Below, in pieces: positions 25,788 through 33,709 of a stretch of 64,000 bases of DNA (position 1 is the first letter of the stretch; each line of letters opens with the position of its first letter). Under the pieces are notes generated by a model. That model made no database searches and was not told the DNA's origin. It was given only the letters and a program-made list of their open reading frames with translations. The translations under genes and the position numbers were made by a program. Source of the stretch: Novosphingobium sp. 9U (GTDB taxonomy: Bacteria; Pseudomonadota; Alphaproteobacteria; Sphingomonadales; Sphingomonadaceae); assembly GCF_902506425.1 (NCBI RefSeq), contig NZ_LR732469.1:2470770-2534769 (forward strand), read 5' to 3'.

Positions 25788-28292
25788 ATGATTACAGTTT
25801 CTCGGCTTCGCACGGAGCTTCGTGCCAGTGTTGCGGCACGCGGCATCCTGAGCGGGATGAGCTTGGCTTCGGTGCTGAGCCTTTCGACGCCGGCGCATGC
25901 CGAGGCCGAAGCGAGCGTCGCGCTTGCGGCAGCAGCAGACGACGACGCCGGCGAGGCAATTGTCGTCACCGCGCGCCACCGGGACGAGAAGCTGCAGGAC
26001 GTGCCGCTATCGATCAGCGCGCTGTCGGGAGATACCGTCCGTACCGAGAAGCTCGACCGTTTGCAGGACTTCGCGCAGAAGATCCCGAACTTTAATCCCT
26101 ACACCTCGAACCCGCGCACCTCGGCGCTGTCGATCCGCGGCGTGGGCGGGATCAACGGCGGCAGTGACGGTTCGGAGTCAGGCGTGGGCCTGATCGTCGA
26201 CAACGTCTTCTACACCTACGTCGGCTTTGCCTGGGGGCCGCTCTACGATGTCGCCGGCCTGGAAGTGGCGCGCGGTCCACAAGGCACGCTGCTGGGCAAG
26301 AACACCACCGTGGGCGCGGTAATCGTGCGCAATGCGGCGCCCAGCTTCGATGCTTCCAGCGAGCTGGAGGTGAGCGCGGGCAACCATAACAGTCTGCAAG
26401 TGCGCGGCTACAGCACCGGCGCGCTGATCCCCGACAAGCTGGCCTATCGCGTCAGCTTCCTGCGCGACAAGCAGGACGGCTTTTTCCCCAACAACTCGCC
26501 GCTGATCAACGACGATCGGCGCAGCACGGTCGACTTCCAGGACGTCAACCGCTGGGGTGTGCGCGGGCAGCTGCTGTGGACACCCACCGATGCGATCTCG
26601 AGCCGCCTAATCGTCGATCACACCGAGACGCGTGAGTTCAACAACTACGGCGGCATCGTCGCATCGCCACTCACCCGGTACAACAACGGCGCGCCCTATC
26701 GCACGTATGCGACGAAGCTGGCGCAGCTCTATGGACTGACCAACCTCGACACCGATCCGTACACCGGAGACAGCACCAATCCCTCGCGGCTGTCGTCCTA
26801 TACCACCGGTGTGTCGAACGAGCTGAACATCGACCTGGGCGGCGTGGACCTTACATCGGTAACGGCGTTCCGCAGCTTCCGGCTCTATCCCCGCAACAGC
26901 CAGGGCAGCTACGGCCTCTATCTGTACAGCCTGGGCTACGACAACGACAACAAGTTCTGGTCTCAGGAGATCCGCCTGGCCTCCAAGCCGGGCGATCTCT
27001 TTGATTGGCAAGTCGGCGCTTATGCGTTGAAGGACAAGCGCAATTCGAATGACCGGATCATCTTCGGCAAGGACGCAGCGGGCTTCTACGGGACCACGCT
27101 GCCGGCCGCGTTCACCGCGCGCGTGCCGATCACGATCAACCCGAACGTGCTGGACGGCCTGGAGTACGATCAGCAGGGCCTGGCGAGCACCAAGAGCATC
27201 GCCGCATTCGGGCAAGGCACGGTGCATATCGCACCCTGGTTCGACCTGACGGCCGGCGTGCGGTTTACCCACGAGACGCGCAAGGGATCGAACACCGGCT
27301 TCTCGTTTAACGGCGCGCAGGGGCTGACAGCGGCAGAGACAACGCAGCAGACCAATCTCTTGCGCAGCCTGTTCGGTGGCTACTTCAGCCTGGCCGACAA
27401 GCAGAGCAACAACTCATGGTCTTGGCTGGTGAACCCCAGTCTCAAGATCACGCCGGACCTGCTGCTCTACGGCTCGGTCGCGCGCGGCGTGAAGTCGGGC
27501 GCGGTGAATACGGTCGCGGTGCCCGTCTACTCCGGTTCCACGGTTGTGGGCGCCACGCCGGTGATCACCGAACCGGAGACCTCGCTGGACTTCGAAGCGG
27601 GGTTCAAGTCGGGTTGGTTCGGGAACCGCGTGACCCTGAACGTCAATGCCTATCAAAACACGATCAAGAACTACCAGGGTTCGATCACCGACACGTCATC
27701 GTTCTTCGACGCCACCGGAACGAACATCCCCAAGCTGTACCTCGGCAACATCGCCAAGGTGCGGCTGCGCGGCATCGAGTTCGAGGGCAACTGGCAGGTG
27801 ACCGACGGAGTGCAGTTCCACACCGCCGCCGCGGTGTTGGACGCCAAGTACCTCGACTATGTTAACTCGGGCGCGCCGGTCGATTACCAGTACGCCGGCG
27901 GTCCCAAGACGATCGACCTGTCCGGTCGCAAGATCCCCAATGTGCCGCCATGGACGTTGAACTTCGGCGTTAACTTTGAGCGGCCGATCGGAACGATCCA
28001 GGGCCAGGACGTGGCGCTGTTCGGCTTCGTCAACGAGGCGCTGACGGGCAAGACCCGCTTCAGCGATGCGGGATCTGAGATCTGGCTGGGGCAGAAGAGC
28101 TATGGCCTGACAAACGCCAGCATCGGTGTGAAGCAGATTGACGGACGGTTCACGATTTCGCTGTGGGTGAAGAACCTGCTCGACAAGAAGTACACCCAAA
28201 ACAAGACCCTGGGGACGACCAATACGGTGCCGACTTGGCTGCTGGGTGACCCGCGCACCTTTGGGGTGCGCGCCTCCTTCAAGATCGACTGA
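25788..28292 (+). CDS. TonB-dependent receptor, probable organosulfur uptake
   Basis: Outer-membrane receptor of 834 residues: signal peptide ending near PAHA, TonB box (EAIVVTAR), plug with LSIRGVGGINGG and EVARGPQGTLLGKNTT, a large barrel, and a C-terminal strand ending VRASFKID. I chose ATG 25788-25790, preceded by GAGGGGG. The earlier in-frame start at 25611 has no signal peptide. It is divergent from the FMN monooxygenase (233 nt), so a shared regulatory region is likely. TonB receptors beside alkylsulfatase-type genes (SftP) import sulfate esters, and the same is inferred here. Confidence 0.9.
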   Translation: MITVSRLRTELRASVAARGILSGMSLASVLSLSTPAHAEAEASVALAAAADDDAGEAIVVTARHRDEKLQDVPLSISALSGDTVRTEKLDRLQDFAQKIPNFNPYTSNPRTSALSIRGVGGINGGSDGSESGVGLIVDNVFYTYVGFAWGPLYDVAGLEVARGPQGTLLGKNTTVGAVIVRNAAPSFDASSELEVSAGNHNSLQVRGYSTGALIPDKLAYRVSFLRDKQDGFFPNNSPLINDDRRSTVDFQDVNRWGVRGQLLWTPTDAISSRLIVDHTETREFNNYGGIVASPLTRYNNGAPYRTYATKLAQLYGLTNLDTDPYTGDSTNPSRLSSYTTGVSNELNIDLGGVDLTSVTAFRSFRLYPRNSQGSYGLYLYSLGYDNDNKFWSQEIRLASKPGDLFDWQVGAYALKDKRNSNDRIIFGKDAAGFYGTTLPAAFTARVPITINPNVLDGLEYDQQGLASTKSIAAFGQGTVHIAPWFDLTAGVRFTHETRKGSNTGFSFNGAQGLTAAETTQQTNLLRSLFGGYFSLADKQSNNSWSWLVNPSLKITPDLLLYGSVARGVKSGAVNTVAVPVYSGSTVVGATPVITEPETSLDFEAGFKSGWFGNRVTLNVNAYQNTIKNYQGSITDTSSFFDATGTNIPKLYLGNIAKVRLRGIEFEGNWQVTDGVQFHTAAAVLDAKYLDYVNSGAPVDYQYAGGPKTIDLSGRKIPNVPPWTLNFGVNFERPIGTIQGQDVALFGFVNEALTGKTRFSDAGSEIWLGQKSYGLTNASIGVKQIDGRFTISLWVKNLLDKKYTQNKTLGTTNTVPTWLLGDPRTFGVRASFKID

Positions 28293-28359
28293 GGGCAAGC
28301 CGTGGTGGCAGCTGGCGACAAGCTCAACATATGCGAAGTGGAGGAGGCCGCGCCCCTTG

Positions 28360-28438
28360 GTAGGGCGGCTTTCCCCATCACCACGGCTTTAGCCACCACT
28401 GCCAGAGCTGAGCTTTTGAAGTCTTCCAGCCGCCCTAC
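28360..28438. repeat. Long-spaced inverted repeat between convergent genes
   Basis: GTAGGGCGGCT (28360-28370) and its exact complement AGCCGCCCTAC (28428-28438) flank 57 nt. The whole can fold into a long hairpin between two convergent genes. It is either a bidirectional terminator or a small palindromic repeat element. Confidence 0.55.
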
Positions 28439-28452
28439 GGGCTTACATGAGC

Positions 28453-29502
28453 TCAACCACCCCGCAGGCGGCTCCACTCGGCTGCGGGCGCATGCGGCAG
28501 ACCGACGTCGAGCAGTCCCAGCACGCCGGGCCGCGCGGCCTTGATCTGGTGCAGCGCGTTGACCGCGGGCAGGGCGGTCATGGTGTCCCACTCGTGATTG
28601 CCCCAGTGGCTGGGCGGCGTGTAGCGCACGCGGGTGTCGACGTTGGGCTCGCCTTCGATGATGACGCGGTGCTGATCGTCGTCGATCTCCCAGTTCTCGA
28701 CGAGCTTGCGGGTGAGATACCAGACCACCGTGGCGGTGATCACCGTCTTGCCGCCGACCTTGCCGCGCCAGCCGCCACGCAGCGCCGCGTTGCTGCCCTT
28801 CTCCATGACGAACCAGCCGAGGTCGACGCGCTCGGCGGCGCTGGCGTATTCGATGAAGAACTCGACATCGTCGAACGTATAGCCCAGCGCCTCGCCCATG
28901 CGCACGGCAACGTCGCGGAACATGACAAGCCAGGTCTGCGCGGCCTGGCGAGTTTCGTCCGTGGCCTCGGGCTCGCCCATGCCCAGGAAGCTCCAGGTCT
29001 CAACGGATTCGTAGACCGAGCAGTCGGCGGACTCGATCAGCGTCAGCGACTGGACATCGCGGCACACCGCCGTCTGCGCGATGGCGATGGCGTTGATCCA
29101 CCCCGGATTTATGCCGCTGATGTAGAGCGAACTGTTGCCGCGCTGGCAGGCCGCCTCCAGCCGCTCGCGCACTTCGCCTTGGATGCCGCCGACGTGGAAG
29201 AACAAGTTGGTGCTGACGACATCGGCGCCGCTCTCCAGCAGGCGTACGGTCTGATCGACGTCGCCGGTGAAGGGCGTGTAGACGACACTGTCGGGCTTGA
29301 GCGCGAGCAGTGCGTCGATGTCGCTGGTGGCGAGGACGCCGGTCTGCGGGCGCCCGCACAAAGTGCCGGCATCAACCCCGACCTTGTCGGCCGAGTGCGC
29401 GAACACGCCGACCAGCTCAAGCCGCGGATCGTCGAGGATTGCCCGGAGCGCGAGCTTGCCTACCTTGCCCGTGTTCCACTGAATGACTTTCAGCTTGTCC
29501 AT
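28453..29502 (-). CDS. NAD(P)-dependent dehydrogenase of the dihydrodipicolinate-reductase-like/amine dehydrogenase family
   Basis: 349 residues. A Rossmann start (VIQWNTGKVGKLALRAI) with FAHSADKVG resembles proteins annotated as dihydrodipicolinate reductase N-terminal domain or 2,4-diaminopentanoate dehydrogenase-like. Internal motifs include GINPGWINA and YESVETWSFLGMG. The true DapB catalytic histidine motif is not apparent, so lysine synthesis is unlikely. I chose ATG 29500-29502 with GGGAGA upstream, rejecting a longer start at 29628. The substrate is unknown. Confidence 0.82.
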   Translation of the reverse strand: MDKLKVIQWNTGKVGKLALRAILDDPRLELVGVFAHSADKVGVDAGTLCGRPQTGVLATSDIDALLALKPDSVVYTPFTGDVDQTVRLLESGADVVSTNLFFHVGGIQGEVRERLEAACQRGNSSLYISGINPGWINAIAIAQTAVCRDVQSLTLIESADCSVYESVETWSFLGMGEPEATDETRQAAQTWLVMFRDVAVRMGEALGYTFDDVEFFIEYASAAERVDLGWFVMEKGSNAALRGGWRGKVGGKTVITATVVWYLTRKLVENWEIDDDQHRVIIEGEPNVDTRVRYTPPSHWGNHEWDTMTALPAVNALHQIKAARPGVLGLLDVGLPHAPAAEWSRLRGG

Positions 29503-29706
29503 GTCGTCTCCCGCTTGTCTCTGCGCTCGTGCGCTATCGTGGCTCAGAGTGGCGGAAACGGTGGCGAAGGCAATCGCGGTGGCGATATGCCGTCCGTGCC
29601 CTGAGCTGGCGCGCCTCGGGAGGGTCACGCTGGATGGCTCGCAGTTTACCTAACGACCGCCGAGCCAGAGCTTGTCCGAGCCCGGCACCCGCCCCCACGG
29701 CTCGGC
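29503..29706. promoter_or_regulatory. 204-nt spacer upstream of the dehydrogenase gene
   Basis: No gene. An imperfect dyad of GGCTC and GAGCC with about 26 nt between them lies near 29635-29670 and could terminate the upstream operon. The promoter of the dehydrogenase must lie here. Confidence 0.3.
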
Positions 29707-29877
29707 TCAGCGGCAGACCGCCGCGTTCGCCTGCAGGTGATCGCTCTCGCGCGTCATCCACGCCGTAGCCTCTGCTGTCGTCTTTGTCTGGTTGCCGAAA
29801 TCGCAAATCGGGTCGAAGTGGTCGACGACGAAGTGCAGCCTGCATGACCTCTCGCCGATCTGCCGGAACCAGGTCAC
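29707..29877 (-). CDS. Small coupled protein of 56 residues, unknown function
   Basis: An open frame starting at GTG 29875-29877 overlaps the stop of the upstream gene by 4 nt (GTGA) and runs 57 codons to TGA. It begins MTWFRQIGERSC, continues LHFVVDHFDPICDFGN and ends ANAAVCR. Third-codon-position GC is high, as in real genes here, and the exact coupling geometry matches the neighbouring genes. It has three cysteines and no obvious membrane segment. I do not recognise the family. It is the third gene of the operon headed by the oxygenase. Confidence 0.55.
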   Translation of the reverse strand: MTWFRQIGERSCRLHFVVDHFDPICDFGNQTKTTAEATAWMTRESDHLQANAAVCR

Positions 29878-30590
29878 GCCCCGTCAGCATCAATGGCGAA
29901 CTGATCATCGGCAATCGCCGCGCCGACGCGCGCAGTTTGCGTGCTGTGTGTCACGGTTGCGCCGCACAGCGCGACCGACACCTCGTAGCTCTCCACCTCG
30001 GCCGCTGTCGCTGCCTGCGAGGCGATCGCCGCGTCGAGATCGCCCCAGTCGCGCAGGTGTCCTTCCACTTCCGGATGCCGCGCGCACGCGAGTGCAACGT
30101 GCTCGCCCGCGACGATCAGCCCGCCGTCCATCGCGATCGCTGCGCCGGTAGCCTCGTCCACCATCCCGGTCAGACGCAAGCCCAGCAGCGGGCCGCCCAC
30201 TGCCTGCTGCCGCCAATCCTCCACGTAGGCGCCCGAAGGCGCGAACTCGATCACCGCATTCCCGATCGCATGTAGCCTTGCCGGCTCCGGCCACTGGTTG
30301 CGAGGCTGGTAGCTGCTTTCGATGTTCCACGAGAGCAACTGTGCCGCATTGTCCCACACGGTATCGCCGATCCAGCCCTGCCGCTGCGCGACCGGCGTGG
30401 CCACGCCATGGGTCAGGCGCAAGTCGATGGTGAAGCCGGCCGACTGGAACCAGAAGACGTGCGTGCTCTCGTCCGTCGCACCGGTCGCAAAGGTGATGCT
30501 CTTGCGGCGAAACGCTCCGAGCAGATGAGGCGGGAACGGCACCTCGGCAAGCTTGGTCGGCAGGTGCGCGATCAGCTCCCGAAGGGTCAA
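29874..30590 (-). CDS. Conserved-looking protein of unknown function downstream of the oxygenase
   Basis: 238 residues from a TTG at 30588-30590 that overlaps the oxygenase stop (TTGA), with GGAGG 7 nt upstream. The sequence shows alternating aromatic beta-strand stretches (THVFWFQ, FTIDLRL, AYVEDWRQQ), suggesting a lipocalin-like or other beta-barrel fold. There is no signal peptide and no motif I can name. The longer frame to 30998 is antisense read-through of the oxygenase gene. It probably acts on the oxygenase product. Confidence 0.72.
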   Translation of the reverse strand: MTLRELIAHLPTKLAEVPFPPHLLGAFRRKSITFATGATDESTHVFWFQSAGFTIDLRLTHGVATPVAQRQGWIGDTVWDNAAQLLSWNIESSYQPRNQWPEPARLHAIGNAVIEFAPSGAYVEDWRQQAVGGPLLGLRLTGMVDEATGAAIAMDGGLIVAGEHVALACARHPEVEGHLRDWGDLDAAIASQAATAAEVESYEVSVALCGATVTHSTQTARVGAAIADDQFAIDADGA

Positions 30591-31591
30591 GCGTCCGCCT
30601 CCGCCGCTTTCGGGCCGAAGCTGTCGAGCGCGATAGGTCGGTCGAGCACCAGCTCTCCATCTGCGATTCGCCGCTTCAGATAGGCAAACGTCTGTGCGGT
30701 CTGGTTGAACAAGTGCTCGCCGCTGTGCAGCGGTGCGTAGCGCGGCGCCTCGCCCGCAATCAGCGGTGCGACGACATGGTCGTAGTCGCACGAGAAGAAC
30801 ATCGGAAACGAGTAGCGCTCCTGCACCACCTTGCGCACGCGATGCCGGGTCGCGAGGTAGCGGCCGTTGGACATGATCTCCATCATGTCGCCGATGTTCA
30901 TGATCAGCGCACCCTCGCGCACCGGCACGTCCGCCCATGTGCCGTCCTTGCGCAGCAGTTGCAGGCCCGGCGCAGTGGCGAAGAGCAGGGTGAAGCACTC
31001 GTAGTCGGTATGCGCACCGATGCCCGGGCGGTCCTCGGCAGTTGGGTCGTAGGGATAGTGGATCAGCCGCAACTGGCTCGGCGGCTGGCGCAAGTGTCGG
31101 TCGAAGTGGCCTTCCTCGAGCCCGAGCGCCAGGGCGAAGCTGCGGAACAGCGCTCGGCCAATCTCGCTCAGGTGGTGATAATAGGCCAACACGTCTTCAC
31201 GGAACCCCGGCATCTGCGGCCATAGGTTGGGCCCGAGCAGGGGACGGCCTGCAACAGGCCCGGCGTAATCGCGATTGATGTCGTAGGCTTCCTTGAGGTC
31301 CGCCGTTCCACCGCCGAACTGCTCCTCGCCCACGGGCACATAGCCGCTGTGATTGACCGACTGCCCGATGTAGCTGCGCATCTTGGCGGCGTCGTCGAGC
31401 GCGAAGTACCGCTGCGCCCGCGCTAGCAGTCGGTCGAACAAGCCGAGGTTCAGCTGTGCGCCGGTGATCGTCAAGAACCCGACCTCGCCGCACGCCCGGT
31501 CCAGTTCGCGCGCCACCGCCATGCGATCCTCCTGGCTCGCGCTGGCGAGGCGCGAGATATCCACCTGGGGAAGATGCTCGATGGCGGTCAC
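30587..31591 (-). CDS. Isopenicillin-N-synthase-like 2-oxoglutarate/Fe(II) oxygenase
   Basis: 334 residues of the plant-type/IPNS family with an N-terminal DIOX region (VDISRLA, FLTITG) and the catalytic jelly roll. The iron ligands are in GAHTDYECFTLL (His, Asp) and TRHRV (His), and the co-substrate arginine in ERYSFPMFF. I prefer the GTG at 31589-31591, preceded by GAGG, to a GTG at 31621. It heads a three-gene coupled operon and is divergent from a LysR regulator. The substrate is unknown. Confidence 0.88.
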   Translation of the reverse strand: MTAIEHLPQVDISRLASASQEDRMAVARELDRACGEVGFLTITGAQLNLGLFDRLLARAQRYFALDDAAKMRSYIGQSVNHSGYVPVGEEQFGGGTADLKEAYDINRDYAGPVAGRPLLGPNLWPQMPGFREDVLAYYHHLSEIGRALFRSFALALGLEEGHFDRHLRQPPSQLRLIHYPYDPTAEDRPGIGAHTDYECFTLLFATAPGLQLLRKDGTWADVPVREGALIMNIGDMMEIMSNGRYLATRHRVRKVVQERYSFPMFFSCDYDHVVAPLIAGEAPRYAPLHSGEHLFNQTAQTFAYLKRRIADGELVLDRPIALDSFGPKAAEADA

Positions 31592-31683
31592 TGCGCGTCC
31601 TCGAAAGTGCGATACGAGCACTATGGTTCTGCAGGGTCATAGTGATAGACAGCACAATCCTATGAATCGCATCACGATGATCT

Positions 31684-31697
31684 ATGACCATGGTCAT
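31684..31697. promoter_or_regulatory. Palindromic operator candidate for the divergent LysR regulator
   Basis: ATGACCATGGTCAT is a perfect 14-bp palindrome 27 nt before the LysR start and 93 nt before the oxygenase start. Its core GACCATGGTC recurs at 32736-32745 ahead of the membrane hydroxylase gene. CAGGGTCATA at 31632-31641 recurs exactly at 32662-32671. Confidence 0.55.
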
Positions 31698-31723
31698 CGC
31701 TGATTCGACGAGGCCCGATCCGC

Positions 31724-32656
31724 ATGCCCGAGCCAACCCCGCTCACCGACAAGAAGTTCGCCAGTCGCGTCGACTGGAACCTCATGCGCACGTTCGTCGA
31801 CATCGTGCGCGCGGGCGGCATCGGCGCGGCCGCAAGGCAGCTCAACAAGCAGCAGCCCAGCATCAGCGCCGCGCTGAAGCGGTTGGAGGAGCATGTCGGC
31901 GCGACGCTGCTCCACCGTACCGCGACCGGCGTGGAGATGACCGCCGCGGGCAAGGCGATGATGGCGCTGTGCGAGGACATGCTCGAATCCGCACGGCTGG
32001 TGCCGCACCAGATCGCGCAAGCGACCAAGCGGGTCGAGGGCATCGTTCGTATCCAGATCGTCTCTGCGCTCGTCTCGGTGGAGTTCGACGAGGCGATCGC
32101 CAGCTTCCACCGCCGCAATCCCGACATCCACATCGAGATCCGTGTCTCCCCCTGGAGGCAGGTACTCGACGCGCTGGAGCGCGGCGAGGTCGAGATCGGC
32201 GTAGGCTATGATGGCGACGTGCGCGGCAGCCTCACCTACGAGCCGTTGTTCTGCGAACGCCAGCAGCTCTATTGCGCGCGCAGCCATCCCCTTTTCGGCC
32301 ATCGCGTACATCGGCTCAACGAGCTGAAAGACGAAGGCTTCGTTCTAACGGGCGAGGACGAGATCGAGACGATCACGCACTTGCGCCGACGCTACCGCCT
32401 CGGCACTCGGGTGAGTGGGCTGGCCGAGGACATCAACGAGGCGCGCCGTCTGATCGTGCAAGGCGTCGGCCTTGGATTTCTGCCTATCCCGGCGGTGGAG
32501 GACGATGTGGCGAAAGGCCGACTATGGCCTTTGTTGACCAGCGAGACCGAGCCTACCTACGACATCTACCTGCTCGCCCGCGCCGAGCCTTCGCGCGATA
32601 CAGCGACCCAGCTGTTCCTCGACGAGGTCATGCGGCGCATTCGCGCAAAGCGCTGA
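31724..32656 (+). CDS. LysR-family transcriptional regulator
   Basis: 310 residues with an N-terminal winged helix-turn-helix (MRTFVDIVRAGGIGAAARQLNKQQPSISAALKRLE, broken into helix and recognition helix) and a periplasmic-binding-like effector domain. It is divergent from the oxygenase operon and precedes the fatty-acid-hydroxylase-like gene by 122 nt. Repeated operator-like sequences on both sides suggest it controls both. Confidence 0.93.
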   Translation: MPEPTPLTDKKFASRVDWNLMRTFVDIVRAGGIGAAARQLNKQQPSISAALKRLEEHVGATLLHRTATGVEMTAAGKAMMALCEDMLESARLVPHQIAQATKRVEGIVRIQIVSALVSVEFDEAIASFHRRNPDIHIEIRVSPWRQVLDALERGEVEIGVGYDGDVRGSLTYEPLFCERQQLYCARSHPLFGHRVHRLNELKDEGFVLTGEDEIETITHLRRRYRLGTRVSGLAEDINEARRLIVQGVGLGFLPIPAVEDDVAKGRLWPLLTSETEPTYDIYLLARAEPSRDTATQLFLDEVMRRIRAKR

Positions 32657-32735
32657 TCTGCCAGGGTCATAAAACTGACCTATGTCTTTCATCGTGATTT
32701 AGCGTCTGCCCGCATGGGCCTGTCTCCCGCACTCT

Positions 32736-32745
32736 GACCATGGTC
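32736..32745. promoter_or_regulatory. Second copy of the GACCATGGTC palindrome
   Basis: A 10-bp perfect palindrome, identical to the core of the site at 31684-31697, located 33 nt before the start of the membrane hydroxylase gene. It supports a shared regulator. Confidence 0.45.
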
Positions 32746-32777
32746 GCCGCAGTGCGGCCCGGGTTCGGACTTGAGAC

Positions 32778-33695
32778 ATGACTGCGCTGAAGAAGACTTT
32801 CGTCGACCTGCTGCCGCCGCTGATGATCGCGGTGGCGCTGCTGTTCTGGGCCTATGGCCCCGCGGCGGTGCTCGACAGTCCCTGGACGCTGATGGTCACG
32901 GCGCCGCTGATCACCATCGTCGTCCTGCTGCTCGAACTGGTGCTGGAGCGCCATGCAGGCTGGCGGATGAACCGGCAGGAGTTCTTCACCGACTTGTTCT
33001 ACGTGGTGCTCAGCGCCACCGTCATCACCTGGACCACCGAGGCTTTGGCAGAGGCACCGCTGCGTGCCCTCAAAGCCTCGCTCGGGCTCAAGACCGGGTG
33101 GGTGCTGGCGATGCCTTGGCTTGCCCAGGTGGCCTTCGCGGTGTTCGTGCTCGAGTTCGGGCAGTACTGGATGCATCGGCTGATGCACAACGTGACGCCG
33201 TTCTGGCTCACCCACGCGCCGCATCACCACCTCACCCAGTTGAACGCCGCCAAAGGCGCCGTCGGCAATCCGATCGAGCTGTTCCTGATCAGCCTGAGCG
33301 TGCTGGCCTTGTTCGACTTCGACAAGACTGCGCTGTTCGCCGCCTTCAACACCATGGGCGTGATCTCGACCTTTGCGCATGCCAACGTGCGGTCCAATCC
33401 GCCGATCTGGTACTCGTTCTTCTTCACCACGATCCGCCATCACAGCCTGCACCACTCGACCGACTACGAGGCAACGCGCTGCAACTATGGCAACTCGCTG
33501 ATCCTGCTCGACCGGGTGTTCGGCACCTACCGTGAAGGCGAAGCCTCGGTGGTCGGGCAGGACGATCGCAAGCGCCTGTCGATCGTGGAGCAGACGCTGT
33601 TTCCCTTCCGGCCGCTGATAGATCGCATCAAGACACGTCGCGCGGTCGCGGTCGGGCAGCCGGTCGAAGCCTCCAGCCAGGCAGTGAGCGCCTGA
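32778..33695 (+). CDS. Sterol desaturase/fatty acid hydroxylase family membrane diiron protein
   Basis: 305 residues with four or five membrane helices and the three histidine clusters of the family: HRLMH (133-137), HAPHHH (146-151) and HHSLHH (221-226), which bind a non-haem diiron centre. Such enzymes hydroxylate or desaturate lipids, carotenoids or sterols. The start is ATG 32778, and the next gene begins 14 nt after the stop, so they are probably co-transcribed. Confidence 0.92.
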   Translation: MTALKKTFVDLLPPLMIAVALLFWAYGPAAVLDSPWTLMVTAPLITIVVLLLELVLERHAGWRMNRQEFFTDLFYVVLSATVITWTTEALAEAPLRALKASLGLKTGWVLAMPWLAQVAFAVFVLEFGQYWMHRLMHNVTPFWLTHAPHHHLTQLNAAKGAVGNPIELFLISLSVLALFDFDKTALFAAFNTMGVISTFAHANVRSNPPIWYSFFFTTIRHHSLHHSTDYEATRCNYGNSLILLDRVFGTYREGEASVVGQDDRKRLSIVEQTLFPFRPLIDRIKTRRAVAVGQPVEASSQAVSA

Positions 33696-33709
33696 CCACC
33701 GCCGGCACC

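Noticed and set aside
28453..29502. DapB, dihydrodipicolinate reductase of lysine synthesis
   Set aside because: Only the nucleotide-binding start is similar; length is about 80 residues greater and the catalytic histidine motif is not seen.
29534..29914. 126-residue minus-strand frame
   Set aside because: Overlaps the better-supported 56-residue coupled gene in another frame and has no start signal or coding-like composition.
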